Origin: Cercis canadensis
Taxonomy: Eukaryota; Streptophyta; Magnoliopsida; Fabales; Fabaceae
DNA: 64,000 bases
Direction: 5' to 3'
Assembly: GCA_003255065.1 (NCBI GenBank)
Contig: QAOA01004566.1
Coordinates: 220,865-284,864, forward strand
The number at the start of each line of letters is the position of its first letter. The first letter of the stretch is position 1. The notes below the pieces were generated by a model. It made no database searches, had not been told where the DNA came from, and was given only the letters and a program-made list of their open reading frames with translations. Positions 1 to 13,597 of the stretch are shown piece by piece. The position numbers and the translations under genes are program-made.

Positions 1-487
1 TGGTGGGTGGGTTGGGTTGAGGGTTGGAAGGAGACTCATGCGCACTAATGGCTTGGGCATGGATGGAGATAATGTTTGCCGGGGTCATTGTGCTTCCTGA
101 TCAAACTCTTCTTTTGAATCTATGAATCAAATGTATGCAGACAAAATATCCTAAGATTCAGGATTTTCTCAAAGTAGACATACTAATATAAAAGTTCAAT
201 TGAGAGTTTTCTACTTATCTGGTCTTATTAGAATTTGCTTGGCTATAAGAAATCAGAAATGATGATCATACATGTATTCAATTAATGTCAAAGACATTCC
301 GATTGGCTGTCTTATCTGGTGGAGACATACTCAGGGACATGCTGATAGCATCCACGAGAGTCAAATCAGGCTCTAATTCCTTAATTTAAATTTTTTTCCT
401 ATTCTGAAAATATGCTGTAATCTAGTGTGATTCTATCTTGTTCTTGCATTCTTGATTTTTCCTTTTTTGATTTCTTTGTGTGACCAG
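1..487. other. Intronic/upstream sequence of truncated glycosyltransferase gene
   Basis: No exon is recognisable here. A good acceptor (pyrimidine stretch ending in CAG at 485-487) opens the first visible exon of the GT77-like gene, so this stretch is most likely intron of a gene that begins left of the window. Confidence 0.5.
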
Positions 488-1678
488 ATCAAACCGTTGA
501 ACCACTCTCATGATTTACCACCTCCAGGGAAAAAGGGGCGTCCTTATATATGTAGTTGCATGATTTTCCTGCGCTCTACTAGTGGAGCAAAGCTAGTCAT
601 GAAAAAGTGGATTGAGGAACTTCAGATGCAGCCCTGGTCTAGAGCCAAGAAAGCTAATGATCAGCCTGCTTTTAACTGGGCTTTGATGAAGACAGCTTCA
701 GAGGTTTGTTACATTTGTCGTATTTTCCTTCTAGTTTGTATAATTCCATACACTAATTATACTAATATATGTAAGGGTGCTGCTTACTTATCTATATAAC
801 TTTTTCCTTAAGAATACTTTGATGATCAATAGGGATTTTTTTTGTTTCTGATAAAGTAGTTTAGCAAATGTTATTATGGGCTTCAGAAGTGAAGTATGAA
901 TCCTATATTCAAATCAATTTACTTTTTTCTAAGGTTTATCTTATTTCATTTTTGCGAATCTATCTAACTATTAGAAAGTATATTCCAATTGCTTATAGAG
1001 GGTTATATTGTGTGTACCATGGATTGATTTTGTTCAATGGAAAAAAGAAATAATTAGATAACGTGTAATTTCCTTTCTCAACCCCTTCTCCCAACAAAAA
1101 AATCAGAAAATAGGAAATATATTTCATATCCATTGTCGGGGGTGTGGTGTTCAGGCGGAGCCAAAATTTCTTTGATGAATGAAATACTAAACATAACAAG
1201 ACAAGTGCACTGGTACTCAACGTTGTGAATTTCACTTCCCTTCTTACATTTATCATTTTGGTCCCCAACTGTTCTAGTTCTGCTGTGATGATTTTCAGAT
1301 GTTTACTGAAAGCTTGATTCCAAGTCTCGTGTATTAACATTACAGTTTAATATCACGAGTCAGTGAATTTGTTGCAAAGATGGGGTTAGGGGATTTATTT
1401 TTAGAACACCTAGAATACAGATATATGTTTGGCTTTTTTCATGATTCTATGTCCATGACTTCATGCAGGTGGATCTCTACCTGCTCCCCCAGGCAGCATT
1501 CCCTACAGGCGGATTATATTTCAAGAACAAGACATGGGTTAAGGAAACTAAAGGAATGCATGTTATAATTCATAATAATTATATCATAGGTTTCGAGAAG
1601 AAGACAAAGCGATTCCGTGATTATGGCCTCTGGTTGGTGGATGATCATGCCCTTGAGTCCCCTCTTGGTAGATTATGA
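488..1678 (+). CDS. 3' end of a GT77-type nucleotide-diphospho-sugar transferase (partial gene)
   Basis: Two exons are visible: 488-703 and 1469-1678, joined in phase 0 by a GT-AG intron (704-1468). They encode the last ~140 residues of a plant nucleotide-diphospho-sugar transferase (family PF03407/GT77). Seen directly: YICSCMIFLR, NDQPAFNWAL, AAFPTGGLYFKNKTWV and a C-terminal block with HVIIHNNYI and LWLVDDHALESPL. Plant GT77 enzymes are type II Golgi proteins that add arabinose or xylose to wall polymers; the blocks fit best, from memory, the RAY1-like clade, so a role in arabinogalactan or extensin glycosylation is an inference. The N-terminal anchor and the DxD-containing part lie outside the window. 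The stop codon is TGA at 1676-1678. No lesion is visible in the exons, so the gene may be intact. Confidence 0.75.
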
Positions 1679-2375
1679 TTCTTAAAGAAACTTGTCTATT
1701 CTATACTTTGAACCAAGCATTCAGATTCACAGCATGCTTCTTGCCAATCAGCTCATCCTTATTTGCATGGTGGATATTGACTGAAGAACTTCAAGTGTAG
1801 CTGCCGACACACTCCATTCATTGACTGATGGTTTTCAGAAGAACTGTGTTATATATCACAAGTTATGGGCCAGAAATTTTCAGTCCCTTCTCCAGGGAAG
1901 TGAGTTAGTCCTCAGTGTAAAGAGTATGTGCTATCCCAACTGTAACCACTGGTTGGAGTGGGGCCATTATAGATTGCCCCATTTTTTTATTTTCTTTTTT
2001 GTCATGGTCTTGATAAGGTTGGTAGATTCTTATTTTGAGAACCAAATTCAGCTTAACAAAAATACATGATTTTTTTTTTTTTCCTGGAATGTTGTCACTC
2101 GATATATTGGTGCAGGTAGCAGTGATGATGATGAATATGACCGTTTATAAGCCATAAAGAAGTATCATAAGGAAAAAGAGAATCTAAACTGATTAGAGGA
2201 TGCCATGTGAATCAAAACACTTTTAGTTGTACCCATGTGCATGAAACTCACTAATGGCTGGTATTTATTTATCATCAGAGTAGTATATTTCTTCATCTTT
2301 TGAGGTTAGAGGTTGTCACGTGAATCAAAACGGTATTTCTGTGCATGAGCGAAAAGGATATAGTAAAACAAGGAA
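1679..2375. other. 3' UTR and intergenic sequence
   Basis: Probably holds the 3' UTR of the GT77-like gene, then unassigned AT-rich sequence. A short open stretch at 2118-2150 after a CAG would end in an acidic tail (SSDDDEYDRL), but nothing upstream links to it, so no exon is called. Confidence 0.4.
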
Positions 2376-2964
2376 GCAATTACTGGCAAAGTTACACAAA
2401 TAATACACATTGTCAAATTATTTACACAAATGGGACAGTTTTCAAATTATTTACTTAAAATGAACACTTCTAAATATTTTATTAATTTTTCAACAAGAGT
2501 TAAACGTGAAAAAAGTTAGCAGTAAACACGTTTTAGAGATAAAGTGTGTTCACAAGGAACACGCTTTTAGAGGTAAAGCGTATTCTTTGTGAACACACTT
2601 TATCTATAAAGCATGTTCACTGCCTGACTTTTTCTATGTTTATTTTCGTTAATTTATTCAAAAATGCCAATTTTAGGTAAATAGTTTGAAAACTATTTCA
2701 TTTGTGTAAATAATTTAACAATGTGTATTATTTATGTAACTTTAGAGATAAAGTGTGTTCACAAGAAACACGCTTTTAGAGGTAAAGCGTATTTCTTATG
2801 AACACACTTTATCTATAAAGTATGTTCACTGCCTGACTTTTTCTATGTTTATTTTCGTTAATTTATTTAAAAATGTCAGTTTTAGGTAAATAGTTTGAAA
2901 ACTATCCCATTTGTGTAAATAATTTAACAATGTGTATTATTTGTGTAATTTTGCCGCAATTACT
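2376..2964. mobile_element. Mutator-like MITE (571 bp) with perfect 9-bp target site duplication
   Basis: The element is 2385-2955 and is flanked by identical 9-mers GCAATTACT at 2376-2384 and 2956-2964. Its ends are long imperfect terminal inverted repeats starting GGCAAARTTACACAAATAAT; I see about 66 of the first 70 bases matching between 2385-2454 and the reverse complement of 2886-2955, with weaker similarity further in. A 9-bp duplication plus long TIRs is the hallmark of the Mutator/MULE superfamily. There is no coding capacity, so it is non-autonomous. The interior is a ~209-bp direct duplication (separate entry). The exactness of the duplication suggests a fairly young insertion. Confidence 0.88.
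2533..2950. repeat. 209-bp direct duplication with internal fold-backs inside the MITE
   Basis: Two head-to-tail units (about 2533-2741 and 2742-2950) are almost identical over their whole length. Each unit contains an inverted pair built on GATAAAGTGTGTTCACAAG and its reverse complement, so each can fold into a hairpin. The duplication lies wholly inside the TIR-bounded element. Confidence 0.85.
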
Positions 2965-3019
2965 GATGAAATGAAGCAAAGACAAAAAAGACAAAGAGAA
3001 AAAACATATAAGAACAAGC

Positions 3020-3091
3020 TGCGTCTGCCGGGAGTCGAACCCGGGTCTATTGCTTGGAAGGCAATTATCCTAACCGTTGGACTACAAACGC
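3020..3091 (-). tRNA. tRNA-Gly (anticodon TCC)
   Basis: Reading the minus strand gives a 72-nt cloverleaf. It has a GCGTTTG acceptor arm pairing with CAGACGC (one G-T wobble), a D-arm with AGTCCAACGGTTAGGAT, an anticodon stem-loop TTGCCTTCCAAGCAA carrying TCC, and a T-arm with GGGTTCGACTCCC. The discriminator base is A. CCA is not encoded, as expected for a nuclear gene. It decodes GGA (and GGG) glycine codons. The box A and box B internal promoters are the D- and T-arm sequences. The gene sits only 55 bp from the MITE target site. Confidence 0.95.
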
Positions 3092-4171
3092 TGCTTATAC
3101 TTGTTTATTTGACAGAAATTTTGTTATCATAGTCTTCACGTTCATTAACAGTTTATATATGTAATTAGCTTATACTAAATTAAGAACTTTCTTGATATTA
3201 ATGTCACAGACTCACATACCCCACTATAAAATTTTTTTGTCACGTAATATATTTGTTCAAATTAGTAATATAAAATTGTGATACTCAAATTTTATTTTAA
3301 ATTGCCTTGTTTTATTAACGAATTAGATTATCAAGTCTCTGTATGATACTATAATCTTTGTTATATTTTTCGTATAAAAAAATCTGTTATATTTCGTAAT
3401 TATACTTTGATATCCATATTGGATATTAGTCTCACTTATAATTCTTATTTGTTACAGATAATTACCTCACGTGCATCTTAGCTGCACAGTGCACACTATC
3501 CTGACCCTGAAGCGAAGTGTGTTTTCCGACAATTTTTTACACAAAAAACGGGGGATATTAGATTAGATTCGTTCCCTAGTCTGTAGGACTGTAGCTCACA
3601 AGCAATTTGTCGGTGGTGTTTGGTATAGAAAATACAAATTTTATTTTAATTTCTTTATAATTTTTTTCCTTTTTAGGTAAAAAAAATTTATTTTTATTTN
3701 AAATTTTATTTTTATTTTCAGTGTAAAATTTTATTTTTAAGTATCTTTTATGCTTAAAAATAATTTTTTATCTCTTGTATTAAATCGTAAGAGGTTTTTA
3801 TTCTCATACTCACTGTTAAAACATTGCTCATGCCAAACACCACCTACAGAAATAATTTCTTCTTCTTCAGCAAAAACCAGTGACCAGCTTCTCTCCACTT
3901 TGACAATCCTTGATAGTGAACCAAATCCTCGTCAAACCCATCTCATAGCCTAACATTTCACTCAACTCTGACTATTTTTTTCACCCGAATCACAAGCTTT
4001 CTTGACCCTTTTCTTGAATTCAAATCGCAAGATTTCTGCTTCCTCAAGTTCTAGTGCTCTTTGAAGCTCTGTATTGGAAGCCCATTGAAGGGTTGCCTCT
4101 GGTTTTCCCCATTTGCATGTAGTTTTTCTCAATCTTGAAGCTTTATCTGGTTCAGATTGATGGGACTGTAG
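3092..4171. other. Intergenic region and 5' leader of the GT4-like gene
   Basis: AT-rich sequence with a single N at 3700 in a T/A run. The last ~350 bases are C/T-rich with short microsatellite-like CTTCTTC stretches typical of a plant 5' UTR, ending at the ATG at 4172. No convincing separate gene is seen. Confidence 0.5.
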
Positions 4172-7100
4172 ATGGGTTCTTTGGAATCCGGGATCCTATT
4201 AAAGAAAGGGAGCTCATTTAGGTCTCAATCAATTGGGAGAGGTGAGAGGTGCCCATTTTCGCAGAGATTCAGATCGATATTCTCACGGTTGCTGTTCAAG
4301 AAACTAGATTATATCCAATGGATTTGCACAGTGGCTGTGTTCCTATTCTTCATTATTGTTTTCCAAATGTTTCTACCTGGTTCGGTGATAGAGAAGTCAG
4401 AGGATTCCCTCAATGCTCTGAAGACTCGCTCTGGGAGTCTATTGCATTATAGAGATATTGAGAAATATGTCTTGGACATTGGGGAGGGTACTAGATTTCT
4501 GCCTAGGATTTCGGAAAAATTCAGGAGAGAAACTAGGGAGGTGAATCTGTTCAACCGGACTGGGCAACATTTCGGATACAGAAAGCCTCAGCTGGCACTG
4601 GTTAGTACTCATAGTCATAACTTTCCTCAGTTAACAGAGTATATGAACATTTTTTTTTTTGCCTTTAGAGAGTTAATTTGATTTTCCACTTTTGGGGGAT
4701 TACTGAGTTCTGAACAGCTAGTGATCCAGTCTAAACCCCGTCTATTATTTACAATTGTACTTGAAGGTATTTGGAGAACTGTCGGTTGATTCACAACAGT
4801 TGCTGATGGTAACAGTTGCAACTGTTTTGCTTGAGATTGGCTACGGAATTCAGGTACGGCACTCACAATTTGTTTTCAATCTTTATTCTGGAAAAGTAAG
4901 TTTGAACTTGCTGAAGAGGTGTGACAGGAAGTTAATAGCTAATTGACTGAAGTGTCTCTATGATAAATGCTCTTGTGGGGGATTAAAATGTTTTGGTTAT
5001 GGTACCTTACTTCTGGATGATATGAAAAATACGAGAGACATATTGAATTCCAACTCAAATTTCACTTGTATGCTTGCTCATTTTGCTTTTAGTATCAAAT
5101 GACCCACTGACAAGCTAGGATACTCTTTTAGCAGTAAGGTTTCCTTGAACACGGTACCATGTTAGAAAGTGCCAGCATTGAAGTGGGCTTGTGTTTTGAA
5201 TTTTTCGCCTCAAATCTGAGAACGAACTATGCGCTGGAGAGGGTACTTTTGCCTAGTATTTTTAGAAGTCTTTGGTGATATAACCATGTTTTGCTTTGTG
5301 GATTTATCCTGTATGATCTGTAGTTGTTAGTAATAGAAGTGCAATAAACCCTTATTGTAAACGATGGAGCTAACTATCATATAAATTATTAATTTTATGC
5401 AAGAAATATGACACATTTCCCCTTTAAATTGGGAGTAATAGTTGTTGCTTAAATATGAGGGTAGGAGATTGCTTTATGGGTTTATTTAGATTATTGATTA
5501 GCTTATCTATATAAATTCCCAAGCAAACATATTACAAAGATAAGACCACCTTAAGGTTCTTCAAGAATCTCTTTGATAAATCTCTGTATTGTGTAATTGC
5601 ATTAAGCGTGTATGTTGAAGCTCAGATAGGATGCTCATCTTTATATAATTTGCTCGTTTACTTTCTTTCCTTTCCTGCTTATAATTGCTTTTTCACCCTC
5701 ATTTTCATTTCCTTGCAATTTATCCATAAAGACTTTTATTGTCCATGGTCAAAGTGTGGGCATGGAACATGGTGATTGTTAGAAGCAGCATGTGCCCTTA
5801 ATGTGTGGTTTTGGTTGATTTTCATGACTATAAGCTGCTGAATTTATCATTTGGAGAAAATGAGTTGTTATGCAGATGTAGTAGGATTGATCTGATTCTG
5901 GACTATAATTTTCAGGATTTGGACCTGAATATAGGTGTTAGGAACTTCTTCATTATCAGGGAAGACTATGATACATTTCAAGAACTTGTAATTTATCTTG
6001 TTCCTAGTCATAGAATTTCAAATCTCGGTCAAGATGTCTTTCAGTTTCCTGCTGCTAAAAACAAATACATCAACATGGAGAAGGAAATTTTGGTTGTTTT
6101 AGTCAGATTTTAAGTATTTGTACATTGTCAATCTTCCTTCTTGATAAACTGTAATCCTATATATCATGTTACATACCCACTTATTGTTCTTGTTTTTATT
6201 GTGTAATGTTTACTAGAAAGGAAACTAAATATTACTAGAAATGAAAGTTTCTGCTGACGTTTTTCAGGACTTAAAAGCATAATAATTACTCTCTAAAAGT
6301 AGGGAAATGAAACTATATATTACTTTTTCCCTTTAATAATTATTATTATTTTGGGGTCAAGTGTTAAGTATGTTTTGCAGGTCGTTTCACTTGAAGATGG
6401 TCCAGTGCATAGGATTTGGACAAATTTAGGAGTTCCTGTCAGTGTCATTCAAACCTGTGACAAACGGCAGAGCACCGTAGACTGGCTAAAGTATGATTCT
6501 TATTTTAAATTTAACTCCTAGGCTAGGCATATTTGATAGTTTTTAGAATTAAAATGTTGAGAAAACAGAGCCCATTACCATCAGGCTTCAGCTGCAAAAT
6601 AACTGTCTGTTTAAGGTTTTCATCTTTTATGCATCTGTCATGGTAGTAACTTGGTTATACATTGTCCTTGTATCTCACACTATACTTTATGTCCCAAAAT
6701 AATTGCAAGATTTATGTTGGTGAAAACTGAGCTTTGTCAATTTTTGAGAATTTATGTATGTTGAGCTTCTGTTGAGATTCTAAGCTCTATCAAATTATTA
6801 TCTGAAAGTTTCTGCCAAATTAATGATTCCTTGATTATTCTATGTATTTTAAAGTCATTTTTTTATTCTTTTGTCAATTCATTTCTGTTTTGAGTTTTTG
6901 ACAAAGAATGTGATTTGATTCTTTTAATCATTGTTTTCATTTTTATAATCTTATCATGCTTTGTAGTAATCCTTTTGTGTGTCAAAGAATAGTATATAAA
7001 TGGCATTTCTGTATGCTTCGGTTATACAGTACATGTACTATTTTCATTGGATTTAACACGTGCTGATGGTAACTAATGACAATGTGTGCCTTTTGCAGCT

Positions 7101-10100
7101 ATGATGGTATAATCATGAACTCTCTTCAAGCCAAGGGCGCTTTTTCTTGGTAAAACCTCCTTATCTTATTATTCAAAGAGAAGGTTCTGAGTTGTGGTTG
7201 TCACTTAAATTTATTTATTATTAATTTTTTTTTTTGCTGACTTACTACTACATAATATCATTATATAGAAATTAGCTCTGGATGCCATTTTATGTTTTTA
7301 TTCCACTTTAAATGGTGTTATTGTGGTTGATGGCACATCTAAGATTTGATGCTGGAATTTGTAGCCCTCCTACCAGTGGCATGTAAACCTTCCTATCTAT
7401 TCTAGTGTACGTCTCCCTCAAAGTCTTGAATTTTGACAACTAACTCTAATCTTGTATTCTGGTACTTGGACTGGTTCTCTTTCAGTCTAAATTATGTACA
7501 CAACCATATGTTCATGTTGCACCTGTTGCCCATTGATTATCAAGATAGAATTAATGAAAAATACGAACAAAAGTTTTCCTTATTTAGTATTTGTTTATTT
7601 GAATTTTGAATTACCTTTACTTACATAATTTGAAAATTTTGTTTATGTTATTGAGTTATTTAGACATCATGGATGAAAAGAGTCAAGACAGTAACTGGTA
7701 ATTCGTACATTTGCTTTTAAAAAATGATGTAACTGGAGTAGTGACTGTTGAAACAGTGTCTTATGAAAAGGTTTTATACAATGATCACGAGGTGTAGTAG
7801 AACTAGCACTACATCTCCCTCCATTGGGTCCTAAAGCTTCCTGGTGCTTCTGTGTTGTTTTCCAGCGAATGATAGTATGACAGAATGCTCAGTTTTGATT
7901 CAAAAACGAAACTTTTCAAAGTTCAAACTTTATTTTGATCTCTTATCTTGATACCTGGTCTAGGGATTATGTGCAATATATGAGCTCTTTATTATTATTG
8001 TTTTCTTCCATAAATGTAATCGTATGTTATTCTTTCTGTGTTTTTCTATGTTACAAGCCATCAGTAATCTTCTGTAGGAAATCCTGATTGTTTTTGTGGT
8101 CTTAGAATGTATGCTTAGTTAAAAACACATATTGGCTTGTATATCTACACCAATCACTGTTTGTTCTTCAGGGTTCTTGCCATCACTATCCATATTCAAG
8201 TAACACGAATGATTTTAGTTGTTACAGTTTCTTGCAGGACCCTTTCAAGCCTATTCCTCTCATATGGATTATTCATGAAAATGCCCTTGCTTCTCGTTCA
8301 AAACAATATACTACAAGTGGGCAGATTGAACTTTTGAATGATTGGAGAAGAGTCTTCAACCGGTCAACTGTTGTTGTCTTCCCAAACTATGCTCTACCGG
8401 TAATTTGAATGGGACAAGTTAATTTTTTTAGGCGCAGGTTAATATAATGAATCTGTGCATGATTAATTCATAATCTATTGTGTAATATCAGCACAGTCAT
8501 TTCACTGTTAAATGCTTCCTTTCTTTATTAGTGAAGTACAAGTTTGAATCAGGAGACGTAAATAAATTGAATGTTGGGTAGCATTATCCTCTGACTCTTT
8601 TTGTATTTTGACTACAAATTATGCTCTGAATCTTATTTCTCTGGCTAAATTGTTCTAGTTATAACTATTAACTAGAAAGTAGAAACAGATAACTTACTCA
8701 TTTTCATTTAAATAAATCTCAGTTATTGGGGGATAACTAATTATTTGCTACTGTGTTTCCTCTGTAATTACACAGATGATATACTCCACATTTGATGCTG
8801 GAAATTTTTACGTAATTCCGGGTTCCCCTGCTGAACCATTAGAAGCAGATGCTTTTATGGCCTTACAAAAAGATAATCTGCGCATCAAGATGGGCTATGG
8901 CCGTGAAGATGTCATTATTGCAATTGTGGGAAGCCAGTTTTTGTACAAGGGTTTGTGGATAGGGCATGCTATTGTTTTGCAGGCTTTATTACCACTTCAT
9001 GCAGACTTCCCATTAAGCGAAGACAATTCCAGTGCACATCTACGAATCATTGTGCATAGTGGGGAATCAACAAACAACTACAGTATGGTTCTTGAGGTAT
9101 GTATCCTATGTTCATTGCATTTGTGGATATATAATTTTAAGTTTCTTATCTCTTCTTCCGTTTTATCAGACCATGGCTCATAGCTTGAAATATCCAAGAG
9201 GCTTTATAGAGCACATAGCTGGAGATTTGAATGCGGACTCTGTTCTTGGCTCAGCTGATATTGTGATATATGGATCTTTCCTTGAAGAGCAATCTTTTCC
9301 AGAGATTTTGATGAAAGCCATGTGCTTTGGAAAGCCAATTATTGCTCCAGATATCCCAATGATCAGGAAATATGTACGTCTCTGCTCTACTTTCTATACT
9401 AGCTAACCAACTATGAAACTGAGATCTTTTTCTTGTTCGAACAAATGATCTCTGTTTTTCAGTGTTCTTGTCAAGTCTTTCTGCTCCTGAATTTAGATAG
9501 ATTCTCCCCTTTATTTGTATTTTTGCTTCAATGTGTTTTTCTCACTACTTCAATATGATATGTTAATTTCATACTGATGCTTTCTCAAAATTGACTGCAT
9601 GACCCTTGTAGCCTCACAAAATGGCCCCTCCCTGGGTACATTAAGATGTCTAGCATATAGGTCCCTGTTGCGATGCAGTTTAATTGTTTTGATGGTAATT
9701 TTTTTATACCTGGCGCTGGGAGACCTATGAATTGGGTCTATTTAGATAAATATTTATGAATAATCTCAGATTTCAAGTCTCCTGGAATAATCATGAATGG
9801 AGTTGGCTTTTGTGGCAACCATAATGACTTTCAAGCATAAAAATCTAATCAACTGAAGATTTTGTTTATTTGCTTATTTTTGAATACTAGTATCTTGTGT
9901 TATGTATTTAAGAGCAAACTACTAACTGTGATTCTATTCACAACTAGGTTGAGGACAGGGTGAATGGTTATCTTTTCCCTAAGGATAATAGTAGGGTTCT
10001 GACACAAATTATGTTGGAAGTTATCTCTAAAGGTAAAATATCACCACTAGCCCATAATATTGCCTCAATAGGGAGAAGTACTGCAAGGAACCTTTTGGTT

Positions 10101-13100
10101 TTGGAATCAATCGAGGGATATGCTTATTTACTACAGAATATTCTCAAGCTTCCATCAGAAGTTACTCGTCCTAAGGATGTTTCTGAAGTATCTCCTAATC
10201 TGAAAGAACAATGGCAGTGGCATTTATTTGAAGCAGTTTCAAATTGGACATACGAAAATAGGACATTAAGAAGTAACACATTTTTAGATAAATATGAGGA
10301 GCAGTGGAATCTTTCTCAAAAGAATAGATCCAGTATTACAGTTGCTGCTAATGATTTATTTGTATATAGCATATGGGAAGAAGAAAGGTATATTCAGATG
10401 GCCAATACAAGGAGAAGAAGAGAGGAAGAAGAGGTAAGATCAGGGAATATTGAATATTCTAGTTACAAAATTATGTTAGTGGATATTTCTTGACTTCTGT
10501 TTGCAAGGCTGGAAAATCTAGCTTAAATTCATGTTGTTTGAAATTTAATGCAGTTGAAGGATAGAACAGAGCAGTCACATGGAACATGGGAAGATGTATA
10601 TCGGAGTGCGAAAAGGGTTGATCGGGCAAAGCATGATTTGCATGAAAGGGATGAAGGAGATCTTGAGCGGACTGGCCAACCACTTTGCATTTATGAACCT
10701 TACTTTGGGGAAGGAACCTGGCCTTTTCTACATCATAGATCTCTGTATCGTGGAATTGGGTTGGTGAGTTGTATATTTATCTGCTTTTAAATTTTCAACC
10801 TAATAATCCATGTTATTTTTGTGCAAATAGCGCCATATTGCTCCTTTTAAATAAGAAATGTCTTTCTATACCAACACAAAATTGGTTACAAATTGGCAGT
10901 ACTGCTTATGGGAGTAAATTTTCTGTGTTAAAATAGTTTCTATGTAACTGTATGATGCAGAGCTTAGGTTGATTCAATAGATGCCTATTTTTTATTTTTT
11001 TTTATCTTCCCTTCTCTCTCTCTCTCTTCCTTACTGCAGTTGAGTTGGACACGTGTTAAAGTTGAGTATGGTTTGAGTACATGATATCATAGAATTTGTA
11101 CCCTTTTCAACTGCAAATAATGAGTGGCTGTTGATGTCAATCTGATACAATGCATGTGCTGGATGCTTGCAGTCCAGTAAAGGTCGGAGGCCAGGGAAGG
11201 ATGATGTTGATGCACCTTCTCGTCTTCCACTACTTAATAACCCTTACTACCGAGATGTACTTGGCGAATATGGAGCCTTTTTTGCAATTGCAAACAGGAT
11301 TGACCGTCTACACAAGAATGCTTGGATTGGGTTTCAGTCTTGGAGAGCAACAGCTAGGAAGGTATGTGATTGCTTTCAAAGTCCATTTGCTGATGCTGGT
11401 ACTCTTTTTCTTCTTTGAAAATAGATATGGTTTTAACAAAAGTTATTTTTTTCCCCCTTATTCATATTAATAGAATTAATTTGAAGATTGTGATGCCGAT
11501 TGTATGTTACCTTTACCCCCAACACTTGTTTAAGTAAAGAACTGTGCTATTGTTGATATAATAAGGATTTGAAAAAGGCAAATGTTTGTCTTATTAGAAA
11601 AAACTTTTCAAAAGTTTTGGCTAAACAAAAAAAGAAAAAAAAAAATCCATTGTGCACTGATCTGTCAAGTATGGGGGTTCTGTTCTCCTTCTCTTGGTTG
11701 TATTGTTGGCTGTGCCTTGGACTGAAATGCAACAAGATAAATAAAAAGGAAACATTGAACTATTTTTCTTACGTGCCTCATGTTCTGGGTCATTTGACAT
11801 TTAATGGGGGCTTAAACAGGCATCTTTGTCCAGAACTGCTGAAAATGCATTACTAGATGCTATCCAACGCCGAAGGTATGGGGATGCACTGTACTTTTGG
11901 GTGCGCATGGATATGGATCCACGGAACCCTTTGCAGAAGGACTTCTGGTCATTTTGTGATGCCATTAATGCAGGAAATTGCAAGTAAGACATGTTAAACC
12001 TACTACATTTTTCCTTGAGCGTATGGGAGTTCGAGTTTACCTTTATTCTTTCTCATCTCTATATCTTTTACATATTTAAAACTACATCTTGCTGTTCTCT
12101 GCATTGTGGTTGAGTGAAGGTTTGCTTTTTCTAAGGCATTGAGGAGCATGTATGGTATAAGGGGTGATTTGGATTCTTTACCACCCATGGCTATTGATGG
12201 TGACACATGGTCTGTCATGCAGAGTTGGGCTTTGCCTACCAGATCCTTCCTAGAGTTTGTAATGTTCTCAAGGTATGTGGTTGTCTGGATGTCCCTATTG
12301 AGTAATCAGCTCATTGGATCCACTAAGGAAAAAGTTTTATCAGAGCTTGTTTGATTGTTAAATTACTGATATAAGCTTTCCTTCATGCAGAATGTTTGTT
12401 GACGCATTGGATGTGCAGATGTATGATGAGCACCATTCAAGTGGACACTGTTATTTGAGTTTGTCAAAGGTAACTTAGTTTCATGTAAATTAGTTTTCTT
12501 TGCGAAGTGTGGTTTTAGCCATTTTCTTCATATTCTTTAATTTCTTTCTCTTAAAATTCCTTTTTTTTTTCAATCATCCACTTTTTTACTTAACACAAGC
12601 ACACACTGGTCCTGATTTGAGCTGTGGCTTCTTTGAGGGCATCTCATTGCCTTAAAAAATTGTCTTTAAATAAATAATACAACCCTACTAACTGCTAGGT
12701 TTGAAAAATTCTCTTGTTATTGCCAAGTTTCCTTTAAAAACTTTGAACTTTATGGTGTCAGTTAAAAGCATAATGAATAATGTGCTCTATACCATAAGGA
12801 AATTTGGAATTGTTTACCCCACTACTGCCAGTAAGTCATAAATTCCCAGACTTTTTCACTGTTGGTCAAGATTATATTTGTTAAGAGAAAAAGGATTGTT
12901 TCTGAAAAAAAAAACTTTTTACTAGGCATTTCAAATGAAATATTTGATTAAGATGATCTTTCATGTTGATTACTGGAAAAGAAAAGGGGTGGGGGGTAGA
13001 AGAAATTAATTGATTCCCTCATATCATATGCTTCAAGATAGACATGTTATGTTGTTATGCCATTTAAATTTTCTTTTAAGTTCACTATAAGCTTGCGGGT

Positions 13101-13597
13101 TTTGCCAATTTGTCTGAATGTGCAAAATATGCAAATTGCAGGATAAGCATTGCTATTCGCGGCTTCTCGAGTTACTTGTAAATGTCTGGGCATACCACAG
13201 TGCGAGGAGGATGGTGTATGTGAACCCTGAGACTGGCCTAATGCAGGAACAACACAAGTTTAAGAGCCGTAGAGGTAAAATGTGGATCAAATGGTTCTCA
13301 TACAGCACCCTGAAGAGCATGGATGAGGACTTGGCCGAATTATCTGATTCTGGGAAGCTTAGCAGTAGCAGACACTGGTTGTGGCCATCAACAGGTGAGG
13401 TATTCTGGCAAGGTATATATGAGAGAGAGAGAAATTTAAGGAACAAAGAAAAGGAAAAGAAGAAGCAAAAGAGTAGAGAGAAACAAACACGAATGAGGAA
13501 GCGGCAGCGCCAACAAGTAATAGGGAAGTATGTGAAGCCACCACCAGAAGATGTGGAAAGTACAAACTCAACAATGCTTGCAACAAAAGTATCATGA
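4172..13597 (+). CDS. GT4-like glycosyltransferase, type II membrane protein (14 exons, 1036 aa)
   Basis: Exons read from frame and splice sites: 4172-4600, 4767-4853, 6381-6490, 7099-7149, 8228-8399, 8776-9096, 9170-9373, 9948-10433, 10554-10763, 11173-11361, 11820-11983, 12120-12272, 12391-12469 and 13142-13597. They total 3111 bp and stay in frame throughout. The protein has a Ser/Arg-rich cytosolic tail, one membrane anchor at residues 49-68 and a glycosyltransferase family 4 fold centred on residues 240-490. The sugar-nucleotide half carries GSFLEEQSFPEIL followed by GKPIIAPD. The second Glu of the usual EX7E motif is replaced (MKAM), as I recall for this plant family (Arabidopsis At4g01210-like, about 1030 aa). 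The last ~70 residues are highly basic (KEKEKKKQKSREK). Golgi location and a role in glycan synthesis are inferred; the substrate is unknown. The exon-5 acceptor at 8227 was preferred over the CAG at 8237 because only it keeps the frame. Confidence 0.9.

Noticed and set aside
993..1340. 115-codon minus-strand open frame in the GT77 intron
   Set aside because: No domain, no start context, and it lies inside a well-supported intron on the other strand.
2118..2150. Acidic tail-like exon SSDDDEYDRL after a CAG
   Set aside because: No upstream exon in phase; ten codons are too few to support a gene.
3750..3953. 67-codon ORF upstream of the GT4-like gene
   Set aside because: Low-complexity, lies in the leader/promoter; no homology recognised.
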